A DNA stretch of 64,000 nt from Serpens sp964410065. Its GTDB lineage: Bacteria > Pseudomonadota > Gammaproteobacteria > Pseudomonadales > Pseudomonadaceae. Positions 17,052-26,630 of the stretch are shown piece after piece (within the stretch, counting starts at the first letter, position 1; each line of letters begins with the position of its first letter). Location: the NCBI GenBank assembly GCA_964410065.1, contig CAYPFO010000011.1, positions 1 to 64,000 of the forward strand. Direction: 5' to 3'. The translations under genes were made by a program, and so were the position numbers. The notes below the pieces were generated by a model, which saw nothing but the letters and a program-made list of their open reading frames with translations, was not told the DNA's origin and did no database searches.

Positions 17052-17627
17052 ATGAAAAATTTGATTGGTTTGATCGCAATTGCCGCCACCCTGGCATTGC
17101 AAGGTTGCATGACGTACTCGCACAACCAACTTCAGCCTGTCGAGCAATGGCCGCTGATTGAAGAGAGCAAGGTTAAACCAAGCGTTTATTTGAAGGCTCA
17201 ATCTGAGTACCGCGCTAATGAAAACCCAAGCATCAGCGCCAATGTGGATAAGCTGGAAGCGTTGTTGCGCCAAGAGTTCGTCGACAGTGGTCGTTTCTCT
17301 CGGGTTAGCACTCAGCAGGAAAAATCCGACATTTATGTGACTGCCACGCTGCGTAATCAGGAGGACAGCAATATTGCGCTCGCCATGATAACGGGCTTCA
17401 CAATGTTCCTTGTACCTGCCACGTTCGACAACACGCTGACCTTGGATCTGGTGTTCCGCGATGGTCAAGGCAATCAAATTGGTAAGGTCGAGAAACAGGA
17501 AAAACTGACCACTTGGATGCACCTGATTCTGATTTTCGCGCTGCCCTTTAACGAGTCCCTCGACAAGCTTCTGAGCGACTTGGCACAAAGCGCACTTGAA
17601 GAAGCCGCCAAACAAAACTTGATCTGA
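17052..17627 (+). CDS. putative lipoprotein (second of a pair)
   Basis: 191 residues with signal and lipobox A-L-Q-G-C (Cys at residue 19). Like its upstream neighbour it has a central beta-rich region and a hydrophobic patch (I-T-G-F-T-M-F-L-V-P), and ends with an amphipathic helix (L-L-S-D-L-A-Q-S-A-L-E-E). The shared layout suggests distant paralogues. A GCCGGC stem and TCTTTT at about 17640-17675 may terminate the pair. Confidence 0.8.
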   Translation: MKNLIGLIAIAATLALQGCMTYSHNQLQPVEQWPLIEESKVKPSVYLKAQSEYRANENPSISANVDKLEALLRQEFVDSGRFSRVSTQQEKSDIYVTATLRNQEDSNIALAMITGFTMFLVPATFDNTLTLDLVFRDGQGNQIGKVEKQEKLTTWMHLILIFALPFNESLDKLLSDLAQSALEEAAKQNLI

Positions 17628-17754
17628 TGCCATTCACGCCGGCACGTCCACATTGGCCCTGCCGGCTCTTTTCCCTCCTCGTAACAGATCAATAATCAAG
17701 CTTCCTGCCGGAATGGCTGTTGGCTGCAGCCGCTTCACAATGGGTGGCCCGTGC

Positions 17755-18552
17755 TCACCGCCTCGTAAACACCTCATCCAGCAGATCATTCATCGCCTGA
17801 AACGCCCGCTCAGCCACGACCGGGTGGTATTCGTTGCGCCCCGGCACGTTGGCGTAGGGGTCGGTAAATGAGTGCACCGCGCCGCCGTAGCTGACCAGTT
17901 GCCAATCGACATCGGTGGCCTTCATTTCGGCGACGAAGCCGTCTACTTGCTCCTGCGGCACGCCGGGGTCGTTGGCGCCGTGCAGCACCAGCACCGGCGC
18001 CTTGATGTTGCGCGCATCGGCAGGGTTGGGCGTGTCGAGGTTGCCGTGGAAGGAGACAAAGGCGGCCAGATCGGCGCCCGAGCGGGCCAGTTCCAGAATG
18101 GCCCCGCCGCCAAAGCAGAAGCCGATGGCGCCCAGTTTCTGGCTATCCAAAGCCACTGCACCGGCCTGGGCCTTCAGGGCATCGACGGCGGCCTGGGTGC
18201 GCTTGCGCATTAGCGGGCGATCACCGCGCAGGCTCGTGGCGGCGGCCCGGGCTTCTTCGGGATTGCTGGGCCGTATGGCTTTGCCGTACAGGTCGGCGAT
18301 CAGCACCACATACTTGTCGCTGGCCGCCCGCGCGGCTTTTTCGGTGGCGCGGTCGGTCACACCCAGCCAGTTGGGCACCATGATCAACCCCGGGCGCGGG
18401 GTGGTCACCGCATCGTCGTAGACCAGCGTGCCTTCGAAGGTTTCGCCGTCGATCTGGTAGGCCACCGGCTTGGCCACCACCGCCGCGTCGGCGAGGCCGA
18501 TCATCCCCAGCAGCGACAGGGCCACGGCCGAGGGAAGCAATGTTGGGTTCAT
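17755..18552 (-). CDS. dienelactone hydrolase family protein, exported
   Basis: 265 residues from the ATG at 18552 (GGAG 8 nt upstream); a longer frame to 18738 overlaps the next gene and lacks support. A signal peptide covers residues 1-23 (L-G-M-I-G-L-A-D-A-A). The Cys-Asp-His triad of dienelactone hydrolases is visible: Cys146 in G-F-C-F-G-G-G, Asp195 in H-G-A-N-D-P-G and His227 in G-G-A-V-H-S-F. These enzymes cleave lactones or related esters; the substrate here is unknown. The signal peptide implies the periplasm. Confidence 0.88.
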   Translation of the reverse strand: MNPTLLPSAVALSLLGMIGLADAAVVAKPVAYQIDGETFEGTLVYDDAVTTPRPGLIMVPNWLGVTDRATEKAARAASDKYVVLIADLYGKAIRPSNPEEARAAATSLRGDRPLMRKRTQAAVDALKAQAGAVALDSQKLGAIGFCFGGGAILELARSGADLAAFVSFHGNLDTPNPADARNIKAPVLVLHGANDPGVPQEQVDGFVAEMKATDVDWQLVSYGGAVHSFTDPYANVPGRNEYHPVVAERAFQAMNDLLDEVFTRR

Positions 18553-18620
18553 CTGCAATTCTCCATTGAGCTGCCCACAACAGTAGCTGCTGCCACCTGT
18601 CACCGTTCGAAGAACGCGGC

Positions 18621-20564
18621 TTACTCGCGTGAGGTGAGAAAAGCCGTCGGCGGTGAACCATCGGCGTTCAGCTGAAAGATCTCGGCCGGCTTGCCGCTGG
18701 TATCGAGCACCAGCAAACCAATGCCACTGCCGTTCCACAGGCGCTCGCCGGCCTGGCTGCGATCGGGCACGCGCGGCACGACTTCCAGCCGGCGGCGCTT
18801 GGTCAGCCAGTTCAGCGGTGACCAGGGCGCGTAGAGCCAGCGGTTGAGGCGGTCGAACCAGTCGAGCAAACGCCGGGGAAACTCGTTCTTCACACCGCTG
18901 CTGGTGATCTGCCAGAGCTGCGGGCCGCTGTCGCGGGCACGAATATGCAGCTCGTAGACGAACGAATAATGCACGTCACCCGAGAGGATCACGTAGTTAC
19001 CGGGCGTGCGTGAGTGACGGAAGATGTTCATCATCACGTGGGCCGCGCCCCGGTGCGCCATCCAGTTTTCCGCATCAACCAGCAGCGCATGCCCCGCCCA
19101 GCTGAAGATGCGCTGCACAGTCTCGATCAGCTTGACACCGAACATGGGGGTCGGCGACACGATGAGCACGGCCGGATGATCCAGCAAATGCTGCTGGAAT
19201 TCGCTCAGCGCCTCCCAGTCCATCAGGCCCGAGGGACGGCTCAGGTTACGCTCGCTGCGCCAGCGACGGGTACGGGTATCCAGCACCACCAGCGGCGGCT
19301 CGGTGGCCAGTTCATAACCCCAGCCGTGGAAGTGGCGCAGGTCTTCGATCAGGCGATCCTGTTGTGCGCAGTCCAGCCCGTCGCCGTCGGCCACGTCCAT
19401 CAGCTGCTGCGTCTGCGCCAGCAGCTCGGTGAACCGCTCGGGCTGGTTGCCCCAGGCTTGGCACAGCAGGTAGGCGACCAACGCGTTGCCAATGATGCGC
19501 CGCGACAGCGGATGACCATAGGCGGTCTCCTCCCAGCGCGCGGAGAGGTTCCAGTCGTCGGTGATGTCGTGGTCGTCGAAAATCATCAGCGTCGGCACAT
19601 GGGCCAGCGCACGCGCGGCCCGTGGCAAACCTTGCCGGAAGCCCTGCAGGCACTCCTCTTCGCGCCGGTAACGTTCGGCCTGCTTGGCGGTGAGCGAGCT
19701 CGGCATCTCCGGCGCGATCAGCGACCAGCATTCCGGTGTCCAGACCAGCAGGTACATGGCCATGACTTCGGCGAAGGTAATCAAGTGGTTGTGTCCGTTG
19801 GCCGTGGTGAACACCGGTTTTTCCACCCCGCCAAAGAAGCGCTCGCGCAGCGCCTCGTTGGACTTGAACGCGGGCAGCAAGTCCTCACGTCGGTAATAGG
19901 TGGCCGGATGGCGGAACAGCTCCTCGCTGTCAGCCACCACCGCGCCTTCCAGCCGCTCGCCATACAGCCCAAGCCGGTTGATCAGCGCATGAATGGCCAC
20001 CAGCATCGGGCCGGCCACATCGTCGGCGTACACCTGATCGCCGGTCATCAACAGCAGCGCCGGGCGGCCTTGCGGGTTATCGAGTTGCTGGCCGAGCAGT
20101 TCATCGACACACAACAGGCCGTCTTTGGCCGTATGGTGCGGCTTGCGACACGAACCGTGCAGCACGCGGTCGAGGCGGGACTTGATGACGAAGCTGGGCC
20201 ATGTCGCCTCCTCATACAGCAGGTGCGGCGCCCATTCGGCCATGCCCTGCTCCGCCTGCCCCGCTTCGTGCACGCGCAGGTCGTAGTGGATCAGGTTGTC
20301 GCTGGGCAGTGGCTGGTCCAGCGCGACGTCGATCAGGTGCAGCACCGCCTCGCGGCCGATCCGCACGTAATTGCAGAGGGTATCGTCCAGCGCGATGCGT
20401 TGCGCGCCGTTTGCAGCGCTTTCCAGCAGCAGCGAAAGGTGTAGCGGCCGCGAGCCCACCAGCCAGAACACCAGGCGACCCGGTTCGGCACGACGCAACA
20501 GCGGACCCGCGAGAACGGCAGGCAAGGTTTCGGAATGAACAGCAGAATCAATCTGGAATGGCAT
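18621..20564 (-). CDS. PhoD-like metallophosphatase family protein
   Basis: About 647 residues from the ATG at 20564; an ATG at 20603 (13 residues longer) is an equal candidate, and neither has a clear ribosome site. Metal-binding motifs of the PhoD/metallophosphatase fold are present: G-D-Q-V-Y-A-D, then F-D-D-H-D-I-T-D-D-W-N, then L-S-G-D-V-H-Y-S-F. No Tat signal is visible, unlike secreted alkaline phosphatase D, so it is likely cytoplasmic. The frame ends 69 nt before the start of the hydrolase gene, and the two may be co-transcribed. Confidence 0.85.
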   Translation of the reverse strand: MPFQIDSAVHSETLPAVLAGPLLRRAEPGRLVFWLVGSRPLHLSLLLESAANGAQRIALDDTLCNYVRIGREAVLHLIDVALDQPLPSDNLIHYDLRVHEAGQAEQGMAEWAPHLLYEEATWPSFVIKSRLDRVLHGSCRKPHHTAKDGLLCVDELLGQQLDNPQGRPALLLMTGDQVYADDVAGPMLVAIHALINRLGLYGERLEGAVVADSEELFRHPATYYRREDLLPAFKSNEALRERFFGGVEKPVFTTANGHNHLITFAEVMAMYLLVWTPECWSLIAPEMPSSLTAKQAERYRREEECLQGFRQGLPRAARALAHVPTLMIFDDHDITDDWNLSARWEETAYGHPLSRRIIGNALVAYLLCQAWGNQPERFTELLAQTQQLMDVADGDGLDCAQQDRLIEDLRHFHGWGYELATEPPLVVLDTRTRRWRSERNLSRPSGLMDWEALSEFQQHLLDHPAVLIVSPTPMFGVKLIETVQRIFSWAGHALLVDAENWMAHRGAAHVMMNIFRHSRTPGNYVILSGDVHYSFVYELHIRARDSGPQLWQITSSGVKNEFPRRLLDWFDRLNRWLYAPWSPLNWLTKRRRLEVVPRVPDRSQAGERLWNGSGIGLLVLDTSGKPAEIFQLNADGSPPTAFLTSRE

Positions 20565-20726
20565 AGGCGCGTAGCTAACGGAGGGTCGAGCGAGTGGGGG
20601 CATAGTGTGACAGCGTCGACACCTACTGTGTCGCTGCCGAGCGTCATTGCACCTGGCTTCGTGCTTGAGTTTCAACCAATCGGATCTAGGTTGAAGAGAT
20701 TGCTAACCAACGGATTGGGTGCGTAG

Positions 20727-21092
20727 ATGAAACGGATTTTATATGCGTACGTAGGGGCTCTGGGGCTTGCCATCGTCGCCACCGGCGCGGTTGCCAAGGA
20801 TTTTGCCTGTCTAATGGAGAACAGCGCTGGCGCCATGCGCGTCAAGGATTGCATCCATACCGACGAGCTGAGTGAAACTGAGCTGAAGAAAATGTGCGAC
20901 GGCCTTTCCAAGACCGCCGAAGCACTCGGCGCCGCGGCGGCGAAGATCACCTACCTGTCGTCCTGCCCCGCCGGCCACCAGGCCTCGTGCAAAGGGCTTT
21001 TCGGCAAGCCGATCACCGCCTATTACTACGAACACGATCCCCTGATCGATCTGCCCAACGGCTGCGCGATGCTGGGCGGTGCCCTCAAGTAG
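20727..21092 (+). CDS. small exported cysteine-containing protein, unknown
   Basis: 121 residues with a signal peptide of about 23 residues (A-Y-V-G-A-L-G-L-A-I-V-A-T-G-A-V-A-K). The mature part holds six Cys in total (C-L-M, D-C-I, M-C-D, S-C-P, S-C-K and G-C-A), consistent with disulfides in the periplasm. I do not recognise the family. It is divergent from the PhoD-like gene and convergent with the sotB gene. Confidence 0.7.
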   Translation: MKRILYAYVGALGLAIVATGAVAKDFACLMENSAGAMRVKDCIHTDELSETELKKMCDGLSKTAEALGAAAAKITYLSSCPAGHQASCKGLFGKPITAYYYEHDPLIDLPNGCAMLGGALK

Positions 21093-21125
21093 TCGCGCTG
21101 CAAAGTGCGCCGAGCCGTGAAGCGA

Positions 21126-22328
21126 TCAGGCCGGCACAGCCGGTACCGTCTTTCTACCGCTCCCGAAGCGCAGCATCGTCACCCCACACAGTAACAGGCC
21201 GGCCACTGCCAGCACGCCGCCGACCAGGCCGATGTTCGCCAGGCCCAGCTGTTGGCTGACCACGCTGCCGAGCAACGCACCGGCGCCGATGCCCACGTTG
21301 AAGATGCCGGAAAACAGCGACATGGCCACATCGGTGGCGTCCGAGGCGTGGTGCAGCACCTTCGATTGCAGGGACAGGGTAAAACACAGGATGGCGATGC
21401 CCCACACCGCGCTCAATACACAAATACCGATCACTGAGCCGGCGGCCGGCAGCAGCAACAAGAGGCACAACGCCAGGATGAAGATCGCGCCGAACAAAAA
21501 ACCCTGGGAATAGCGGCTGCTGTAACGGCTGAACAGCACTGAGCCGAAAATGCTCGCGCCGCCGAACAGCAGCAAAATAAGCGTGGTCATGTTGCCGCTA
21601 AGCTGCGCCACCTGTCGGGCAAACGGCTCGATGTAGCTGTAGGCGGTGAATTGCGCCGTGATGACCAAGGCAGTCAGCACATAGATCGAGACCAGAGCCG
21701 GGCGCTTGAAGAGCAGCGGCAGGCTCTGCAGCGAGCCGGAGTTCTGGCTGGGCAGCAACGGCAAGGTGCGGGCCAGGCACAGCAAGGTCAGGGCCGCCAG
21801 CCCGGCGATGGCCAAAAAGGTCATGCGCCAGCCGAGGATTTCTCCGACCACTCGGCCCAGCGGAATCCCCAGCACCATGGCCAGCGTGGTGCCCGTGGCC
21901 AACAGACCCAGCGCCTGTGCGGCCTTGCCCGGAGGGGCCACGCGCACTGCCAGGGAGGCGGTAATCGACCAGAACACGGCATGGGAAAAGGCGATGCCGG
22001 TGCGGCTCAGCACCAGCACCTCATAACTCCAGGCCACACTGGAAAGCAGGTGGCTGACGATGAACAACGCAAAGACGCCTATCAGCAGCTTGCGGCGCTC
22101 GACGCTGCGCGTCAGCAACATCAGCGGCAGCGAGGTGAGCGCCACGATCCAGGCATATACCGTGAGCATCAGCCCGACCTGGGCGGTCGGCATTTCGAAG
22201 CTGTGGCCAATATCGCTGAGCAACGCGACCGGCACGAACTCGGTGGTGTTGAAAATAAACGCAGCCAGCGCCAGCGCGGCCACGCTGAGCCAGCTACCGC
22301 CTTGGGCGGTACTCTCGGGAGTTGTCAT
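21126..22328 (-). CDS. sotB: sugar efflux transporter SotB (MFS)
   Basis: 400 residues with 12 predicted membrane helices. The sequence closely follows E. coli SotB/YdeA: A-A-F-I-F-N-T-T-E-F-V-P-V at the start, the helix 2-3 loop V-E-R-R-K-L-L-I, then F-W-S-I-T-A-S-L-A and A-T-D-V-A-M-S-L-F-S-G-I-F-N. SotB exports arabinose and related sugars in E. coli; substrates here are unverified. The 22329-22737 stretch that follows holds no gene I can support. Confidence 0.9.
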   Translation of the reverse strand: MTTPESTAQGGSWLSVAALALAAFIFNTTEFVPVALLSDIGHSFEMPTAQVGLMLTVYAWIVALTSLPLMLLTRSVERRKLLIGVFALFIVSHLLSSVAWSYEVLVLSRTGIAFSHAVFWSITASLAVRVAPPGKAAQALGLLATGTTLAMVLGIPLGRVVGEILGWRMTFLAIAGLAALTLLCLARTLPLLPSQNSGSLQSLPLLFKRPALVSIYVLTALVITAQFTAYSYIEPFARQVAQLSGNMTTLILLLFGGASIFGSVLFSRYSSRYSQGFLFGAIFILALCLLLLLPAAGSVIGICVLSAVWGIAILCFTLSLQSKVLHHASDATDVAMSLFSGIFNVGIGAGALLGSVVSQQLGLANIGLVGGVLAVAGLLLCGVTMLRFGSGRKTVPAVPA

Positions 22329-22737
22329 GGGACGGAATCAAAACCAGGCGAATCGAGCCAAAGGAAAAACCAGGGACGCGCCCGCTCATCGCACGAATCA
22401 GCGGCAACCGCAGGCAGAAGCGCCTGGGGCAACGGGACCCAGGAGAACGGGTACGCCCTGAAAACCGGCGGATTCTATGCCTCGTGATGGGCGACTACAA
22501 CGGGCGCTGGATGCCGAGCGTGCCGGCCGTCCGATCCGCGAGGCGGGATAGGCAGGGTTCGCGCTCCGGTTGTTAGCGGCAATAGCGCGCATTCGCCACA
22601 AGGTTGTTGGCCAAGCGTGCGCTTCTGCTTAGGCTGGGCACCCGGGCTTATCGCAGGCGACTCGCGCGGGCCCATACTATTTCTCTCGGCGAAGTGATCA
22701 CACTTCGCACGCAATCCGATCAGAAGAGGCGTCGATC

Positions 22738-25191
22738 ATGCGCAAGGCCGATATCCAGCACCGCCAGGCCATCCAGCTCGAGCGGTTGCAGCGGTTCCTG
22801 GACTGGGCTACCGCGAGACACCCGGAGTTCGCGCAGAACAAGCGCCACCAGGACGACTGGTTCCTCGCCTACCAGGGTCATCGCATCGCGGAAATTGGTC
22901 GCGCGGCGCGGGCGTTCTGGCTCGGGCTTACCGAAAGTGCCGTTGACACCGTACTGGCCCATCCCGAGCCGACAAGCCTGATCGGCCGCATCCTCGCGCG
23001 CGACGTGCATGACTATGCCTGCACGGTGGATGTCTTCGGCATCGAAAAAACCGTCAACTGCGGCGTGCAGACCTTTCTCAACAGCGCCTGGGCCTCGCGC
23101 TTGGCGGACAGCACCTCCAGCGACACGTTTGAAGCAACGGTGCGGCACGCCGTACAGGCATGGGTGCGCGAGCGCCTGCACATGCTGGAGCGGCCGTTCG
23201 CCACATTGAGCGATGAGCAAAAAGAACAAACCCTGGCCACATTGCGCCCTACCCTGGCCGGCGTCGATGCGTTTGCGGCCACGGCCGTCGACACCCTGAA
23301 TGAAGTCATGCACGAGCTGCGCTACGTGGTGGAACTTCGCCACGGCAGCCTGGCGCTCGACGTGCAGCGCCGTGTGCCGGCAGGCCATGGCCATGTGCTC
23401 AGCGATCACGAGGTGCGCGACTGGAAGGCGCAGGATCGCCAGGCGCTGGAAGAAAAATTTGCCCTGCTGGTGGACCAGGCCGGTGACTTCGACCTGCAAT
23501 TGCTGGGACAAAAACGCCTGAACGAGATTTTCTTCATGGAGCCGCAAAAGCTCATCCGCTCGGTGCGCTATGCGCGCCAGGCCCATCAGGAAAAGATGGC
23601 GTTTGCCGTGCTACTGGAGAACCCGCGCTTCGCCCATTACCACAAGCTGTACCCGGCGCGGCGGCTGACCCGCACCTGGACCGCGCTGCTCGGCCCGACC
23701 AATAGCGGCAAGACCCACCGCGCCATCGAGTCGATGGCCGCCGCCACCCACGGTATTTACCTGTCGCCCCTGCGCCTGATGGCGCTGGAAAACCAGGAGC
23801 GCATCGAAGACATGGGCGTGCCCTGCTCACTGGTCACCGGCGAGGAAGAGATCATTCGCGAAGGCGCCACGCACTTTTGCTGCACGGTCGAAGAGTTCGC
23901 CCGCTTCCGCGATCAGCATTGGGACGTAGTGGTGATCGACGAAGTGCAGATGATGGCCGACGAGCAACGCGGCTGGGCCTGGGTGGATGCGCTGGTCAGT
24001 GCCTATACGCCAGAGCTGATCATGACCGGCCCGGCGCTGATCGAGCCGTCGCTGAAAACCCTCTGCGAGCTGTGCGAAGACCGCCTGGTGATCAAGCGCA
24101 CCAAGCGCCTGTCGCCGGTGGATGTGGCGCGCCATTCCACCACGCTCAAGAAGCTCGACGAAGGCTCGTTGCTGGTGGCGTTCAGTCGCAAGACCGTGCT
24201 GGAACTCAAGGGCCTGCTGGAGATGACCGGCAAGAGCGTGTCGGTGGTCTATGGCGCGCTGTCGCCCGAAGTGCGCCGCGAGCAGGCCCGGCGCTTCCGT
24301 GAAGGCGAGGCGGACCTGATGGTGGCCACCGATGCGGTGGGCATGGGCCTGAACCTGCCGGCGCACACGCTGTGCTTTTACACCGACGAGAAATTCGACG
24401 GCATCCAGAACCGTCAGCTCAAGGTGCAGGAGGTCAAGCAGATCGGTGGACGCGCCGGGCGCTTCGGCCACCACGACAACGGCTACATCACCGCGCTGGA
24501 CCCGCAGACCCTGCAGTCGATCAAGCGCCTGTTCAACAGCCCGGACGTGCCGATCGACCTGGCGCAGTTTCAGGTGCGCCCGTCCATCGAGCACCTCACC
24601 GCGATTGCCGAACTGATGAACGACCCCAGCCTGCTGCGCGCCTGGCTGACCTTCAATCGCAACATCAACTTCGGCGAGGAATTCATTTCCATCCTGCCGG
24701 ACGAGCTAGCCGACTGGATTGCGCTGATCGACGACCCGGACATTGAGCTCTGGCTGCGCTGGATCTTTGCCTGCACGCCCATCCGCGGCGGACTGGACAG
24801 CCCCGCCAGCACCTTCGCCCAGCAGTGGCTGCAAAAGGTGGCGCGCGGCGCCGCTATCGAACCACCCCGGCTGCTGATCAACGCCGAACTGGCGACCCTG
24901 GAAAGCTCGCTGCACATCATCGAAACCTACCTGCACCTGGCACGCACCCTGCCGGATTATTTCCCCGGCGTGGAACGCGGCGAGGAACACCGTAGCCTGC
25001 TCAACGACGCCATCACCCGCGAACTGTCGCGGCGGCGCCCCCCGAAACGCACCGACCAGCGCCGCATCAAGGGCGACACGAAAAGCTGCCAGCAATGCGG
25101 CAAGCCGATGCCCTTACTGGAAAGCCAATTTCGCTTGTGCCAGGGATGCTATCGGGCGCAGCAGCAAAGAGGCGGCCGGGGAAGGCAGTAA
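22738..25191 (+). CDS. SUV3-like superfamily 2 RNA/DNA helicase
   Basis: 817 residues. An N-terminal ~315-residue region is family-specific. The helicase core has Walker A G-P-T-N-S-G-K-T at 319-326, Walker B V-I-D-E-V-Q at 399-404, V-A-T-D-A-V-G-M-G-L-N and motif VI Q-I-G-G-R-A-G-R-F-G near 568-577. These spellings are typical of the mitochondrial/alpha-proteobacterial SUV3 family. A SUV3-type C-terminal region follows, and then a zinc-ribbon-like C-Q-Q-C ... C-Q-G-C tail (about 784-804). It probably unwinds structured RNA, as SUV3 does with PNPase, but no partner gene is adjacent. Confidence 0.85.
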   Translation: MRKADIQHRQAIQLERLQRFLDWATARHPEFAQNKRHQDDWFLAYQGHRIAEIGRAARAFWLGLTESAVDTVLAHPEPTSLIGRILARDVHDYACTVDVFGIEKTVNCGVQTFLNSAWASRLADSTSSDTFEATVRHAVQAWVRERLHMLERPFATLSDEQKEQTLATLRPTLAGVDAFAATAVDTLNEVMHELRYVVELRHGSLALDVQRRVPAGHGHVLSDHEVRDWKAQDRQALEEKFALLVDQAGDFDLQLLGQKRLNEIFFMEPQKLIRSVRYARQAHQEKMAFAVLLENPRFAHYHKLYPARRLTRTWTALLGPTNSGKTHRAIESMAAATHGIYLSPLRLMALENQERIEDMGVPCSLVTGEEEIIREGATHFCCTVEEFARFRDQHWDVVVIDEVQMMADEQRGWAWVDALVSAYTPELIMTGPALIEPSLKTLCELCEDRLVIKRTKRLSPVDVARHSTTLKKLDEGSLLVAFSRKTVLELKGLLEMTGKSVSVVYGALSPEVRREQARRFREGEADLMVATDAVGMGLNLPAHTLCFYTDEKFDGIQNRQLKVQEVKQIGGRAGRFGHHDNGYITALDPQTLQSIKRLFNSPDVPIDLAQFQVRPSIEHLTAIAELMNDPSLLRAWLTFNRNINFGEEFISILPDELADWIALIDDPDIELWLRWIFACTPIRGGLDSPASTFAQQWLQKVARGAAIEPPRLLINAELATLESSLHIIETYLHLARTLPDYFPGVERGEEHRSLLNDAITRELSRRRPPKRTDQRRIKGDTKSCQQCGKPMPLLESQFRLCQGCYRAQQQRGGRGRQ

Positions 25192-25220
25192 CCATTTACG
25201 CCGCCACGCTCCGGCGTTTT

Positions 25221-25338
25221 TGTAGGGCGGGTATCGCTTTTTACATCCACCATGGCTCTGCTCGGTGGACCGCCACCCGGTGGACCGCCACCCGGTAGAT
25301 CGCCACCCGGTGGATCGATGAAACGCACCCTACGCTCG
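25221..25338. repeat. repeat family E, copy 1, with 15-bp tandem units
   Basis: It opens TGTAGGGCGGGTATCGC and ends GCACCCTACGCTCG. The middle holds three and a half 15-bp units (GGTGGACCGCCACCC at 25264, 25279 and, with two changes, 25294). Each unit is itself a small palindrome. Related elements lie after pilD at 44146 and 44295. No gene lies in 25192-25364. Confidence 0.8.
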
Positions 25339-25364
25339 ATTATCAAAGACCGAGAGGGCACACC

Positions 25365-25706
25365 CTAACTGAGCATGTCGATCATCATCGCGTTGGTATA
25401 AACCAGACTGCCATCGCTGGCCCGATGCCCGACCAAGTGGAATTGGCCGCGCTGATCCTCTGGGCGCAAATAGACCCGCAAATGACAATCGGCCAAGGGT
25501 CCGCATTCGGGTGGTGGAATCAGTTCCAGCGTCGACAGATCAGACTCGATGAACACCTCCGCTTCTCCGCTCTTCACCAACCGTTCTTCAGCCTGTTCCA
25601 GCTGCCGGTGATGGTTGCCGTCGATATAGAAATGAAAAATGCCCAGTGGGCTGGAGGCTTGCTCGGGGCTGGGCTTGCACCAGCCTTCGATATCCAGGGT
25701 ACTCAT
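25365..25706 (-). CDS. hypothetical protein (possibly DUF6482)
   Basis: 113 residues starting M-S-T-L-D-I-E-G-W, with AGGAAGG 8 nt before the ATG; a longer frame to 26030 has no ribosome site and crosses another small gene. The C-terminus (L-R-V-Y-L-R-P-E-D-Q-R-G-Q-F-H-L-V-G) resembles small Pseudomonas proteins I recall as DUF6482, with low certainty. It is cytoplasmic and acidic, with no known function. Confidence 0.7.
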   Translation of the reverse strand: MSTLDIEGWCKPSPEQASSPLGIFHFYIDGNHHRQLEQAEERLVKSGEAEVFIESDLSTLELIPPPECGPLADCHLRVYLRPEDQRGQFHLVGHRASDGSLVYTNAMMIDMLS

Positions 25707-25847
25707 GGCGAACCTTCCTGATGAGCGGGACACTCGCCCCATTACCCAACTTGGACAAGCCGGCTGGCGAAGTTGATCCCGTGCGAGGCTGACTGAACGA
25801 CACACCTGCCGATCAGTCCCAATAAGGAACCCAACGGGAGTCTCGCC

Positions 25848-25934
25848 ATGCTTAAGTTCCTCGGCAGTACGATTGGCATCATCTTTCTGATTGGCCTGAT
25901 CGTGGTGATCGGTTTCTTCATGTTGGTCTTCTAA
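25848..25934 (+). CDS. 28-residue single-span membrane peptide
   Basis: ATG at 25848 preceded by CGGGAG, TAA at 25932-25934. The peptide is M-L-K-F-L-G-S then a continuous hydrophobic helix (I-I-F-L-I-G-L-I-V-V-I-G-F-F-M), the composition of a small inner-membrane protein. Start spacing and codon use support a real gene despite its size. Confidence 0.6.
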   Translation: MLKFLGSTIGIIFLIGLIVVIGFFMLVF

Positions 25935-25965
25935 CAGCACCTCGCTCACAACCGGAAGGCAGGCG

Positions 25966-26493
25966 CTACGGCGCCGTAGCGAACACCTGCGTCCAGTAGA
26001 TCGCGGCACTGCCCTGCTCGCCCATGGCATAGGCAGCGCCCATCTCCGTGAACTGGGGATTCATGATATTGGCGCAATGCCCTGGGCTGGACAGCCAGCC
26101 AGCCAAGGTCTTCTCCACCTCGACCTGTCCACTGGCGATATTTTCACCAATCGCTTGCCAGCGATAACCGGCACGGCTGACCCGTGCGCCAAGGTCACTG
26201 CCATCACTGCCCACATGGCTCAAGGTAGTGTGCACAACCATGTCGCGGCTGTGGTCGAAAGCGGCCTGGGCCAACTGATCGTTCCAGGCCAGCGGCTGCG
26301 CGGCCGGGTACTGTTTTTCGCCACAGCTCCTAGGCACCGTACGTACCGCATTGACCCGTTCGAGCAAATCCAGCCCAGTGCTTTTCCACTTTTTTTCAGC
26401 CGGGGCTGAATCCGTGCTCGCCGCCAGCGCGACTGGCAGTCCGCCACTGATCAACAGCACCAGCATCCACTGGCGTAGGGGTGTAATCCGCAT
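25966..26493 (-). CDS. CAP/SCP-like exported protein
   Basis: 175 residues with a signal peptide of about 25 residues. The CAP-domain signatures follow: L-D-L-L-E-R-V-N-A-V-R, H-S-R-D-M, the H in L-S-H-V-G-S-D-G-S, G-E-N-I-A-S-G, W-x-x-S-P-G-H-C-A-N-I-M and E-M-G-A-A-Y. The bacterial YkwD-like class is secreted or periplasmic; its biochemical role is unclear. Confidence 0.85.
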   Translation of the reverse strand: MRITPLRQWMLVLLISGGLPVALAASTDSAPAEKKWKSTGLDLLERVNAVRTVPRSCGEKQYPAAQPLAWNDQLAQAAFDHSRDMVVHTTLSHVGSDGSDLGARVSRAGYRWQAIGENIASGQVEVEKTLAGWLSSPGHCANIMNPQFTEMGAAYAMGEQGSAAIYWTQVFATAP

Positions 26494-26630
26494 GGTGACA
26501 CCTCCGTTACAGTGCCCATTGGACTCGCCCGACGCCCTGCGGTTGCCAATCCGACCTACGGTGCTGAATGCAGGCCTTTGTTTCGCTGTCCCAATCGAAG
26601 CTCACACAACAACGAATGAGGAGATTTCCC

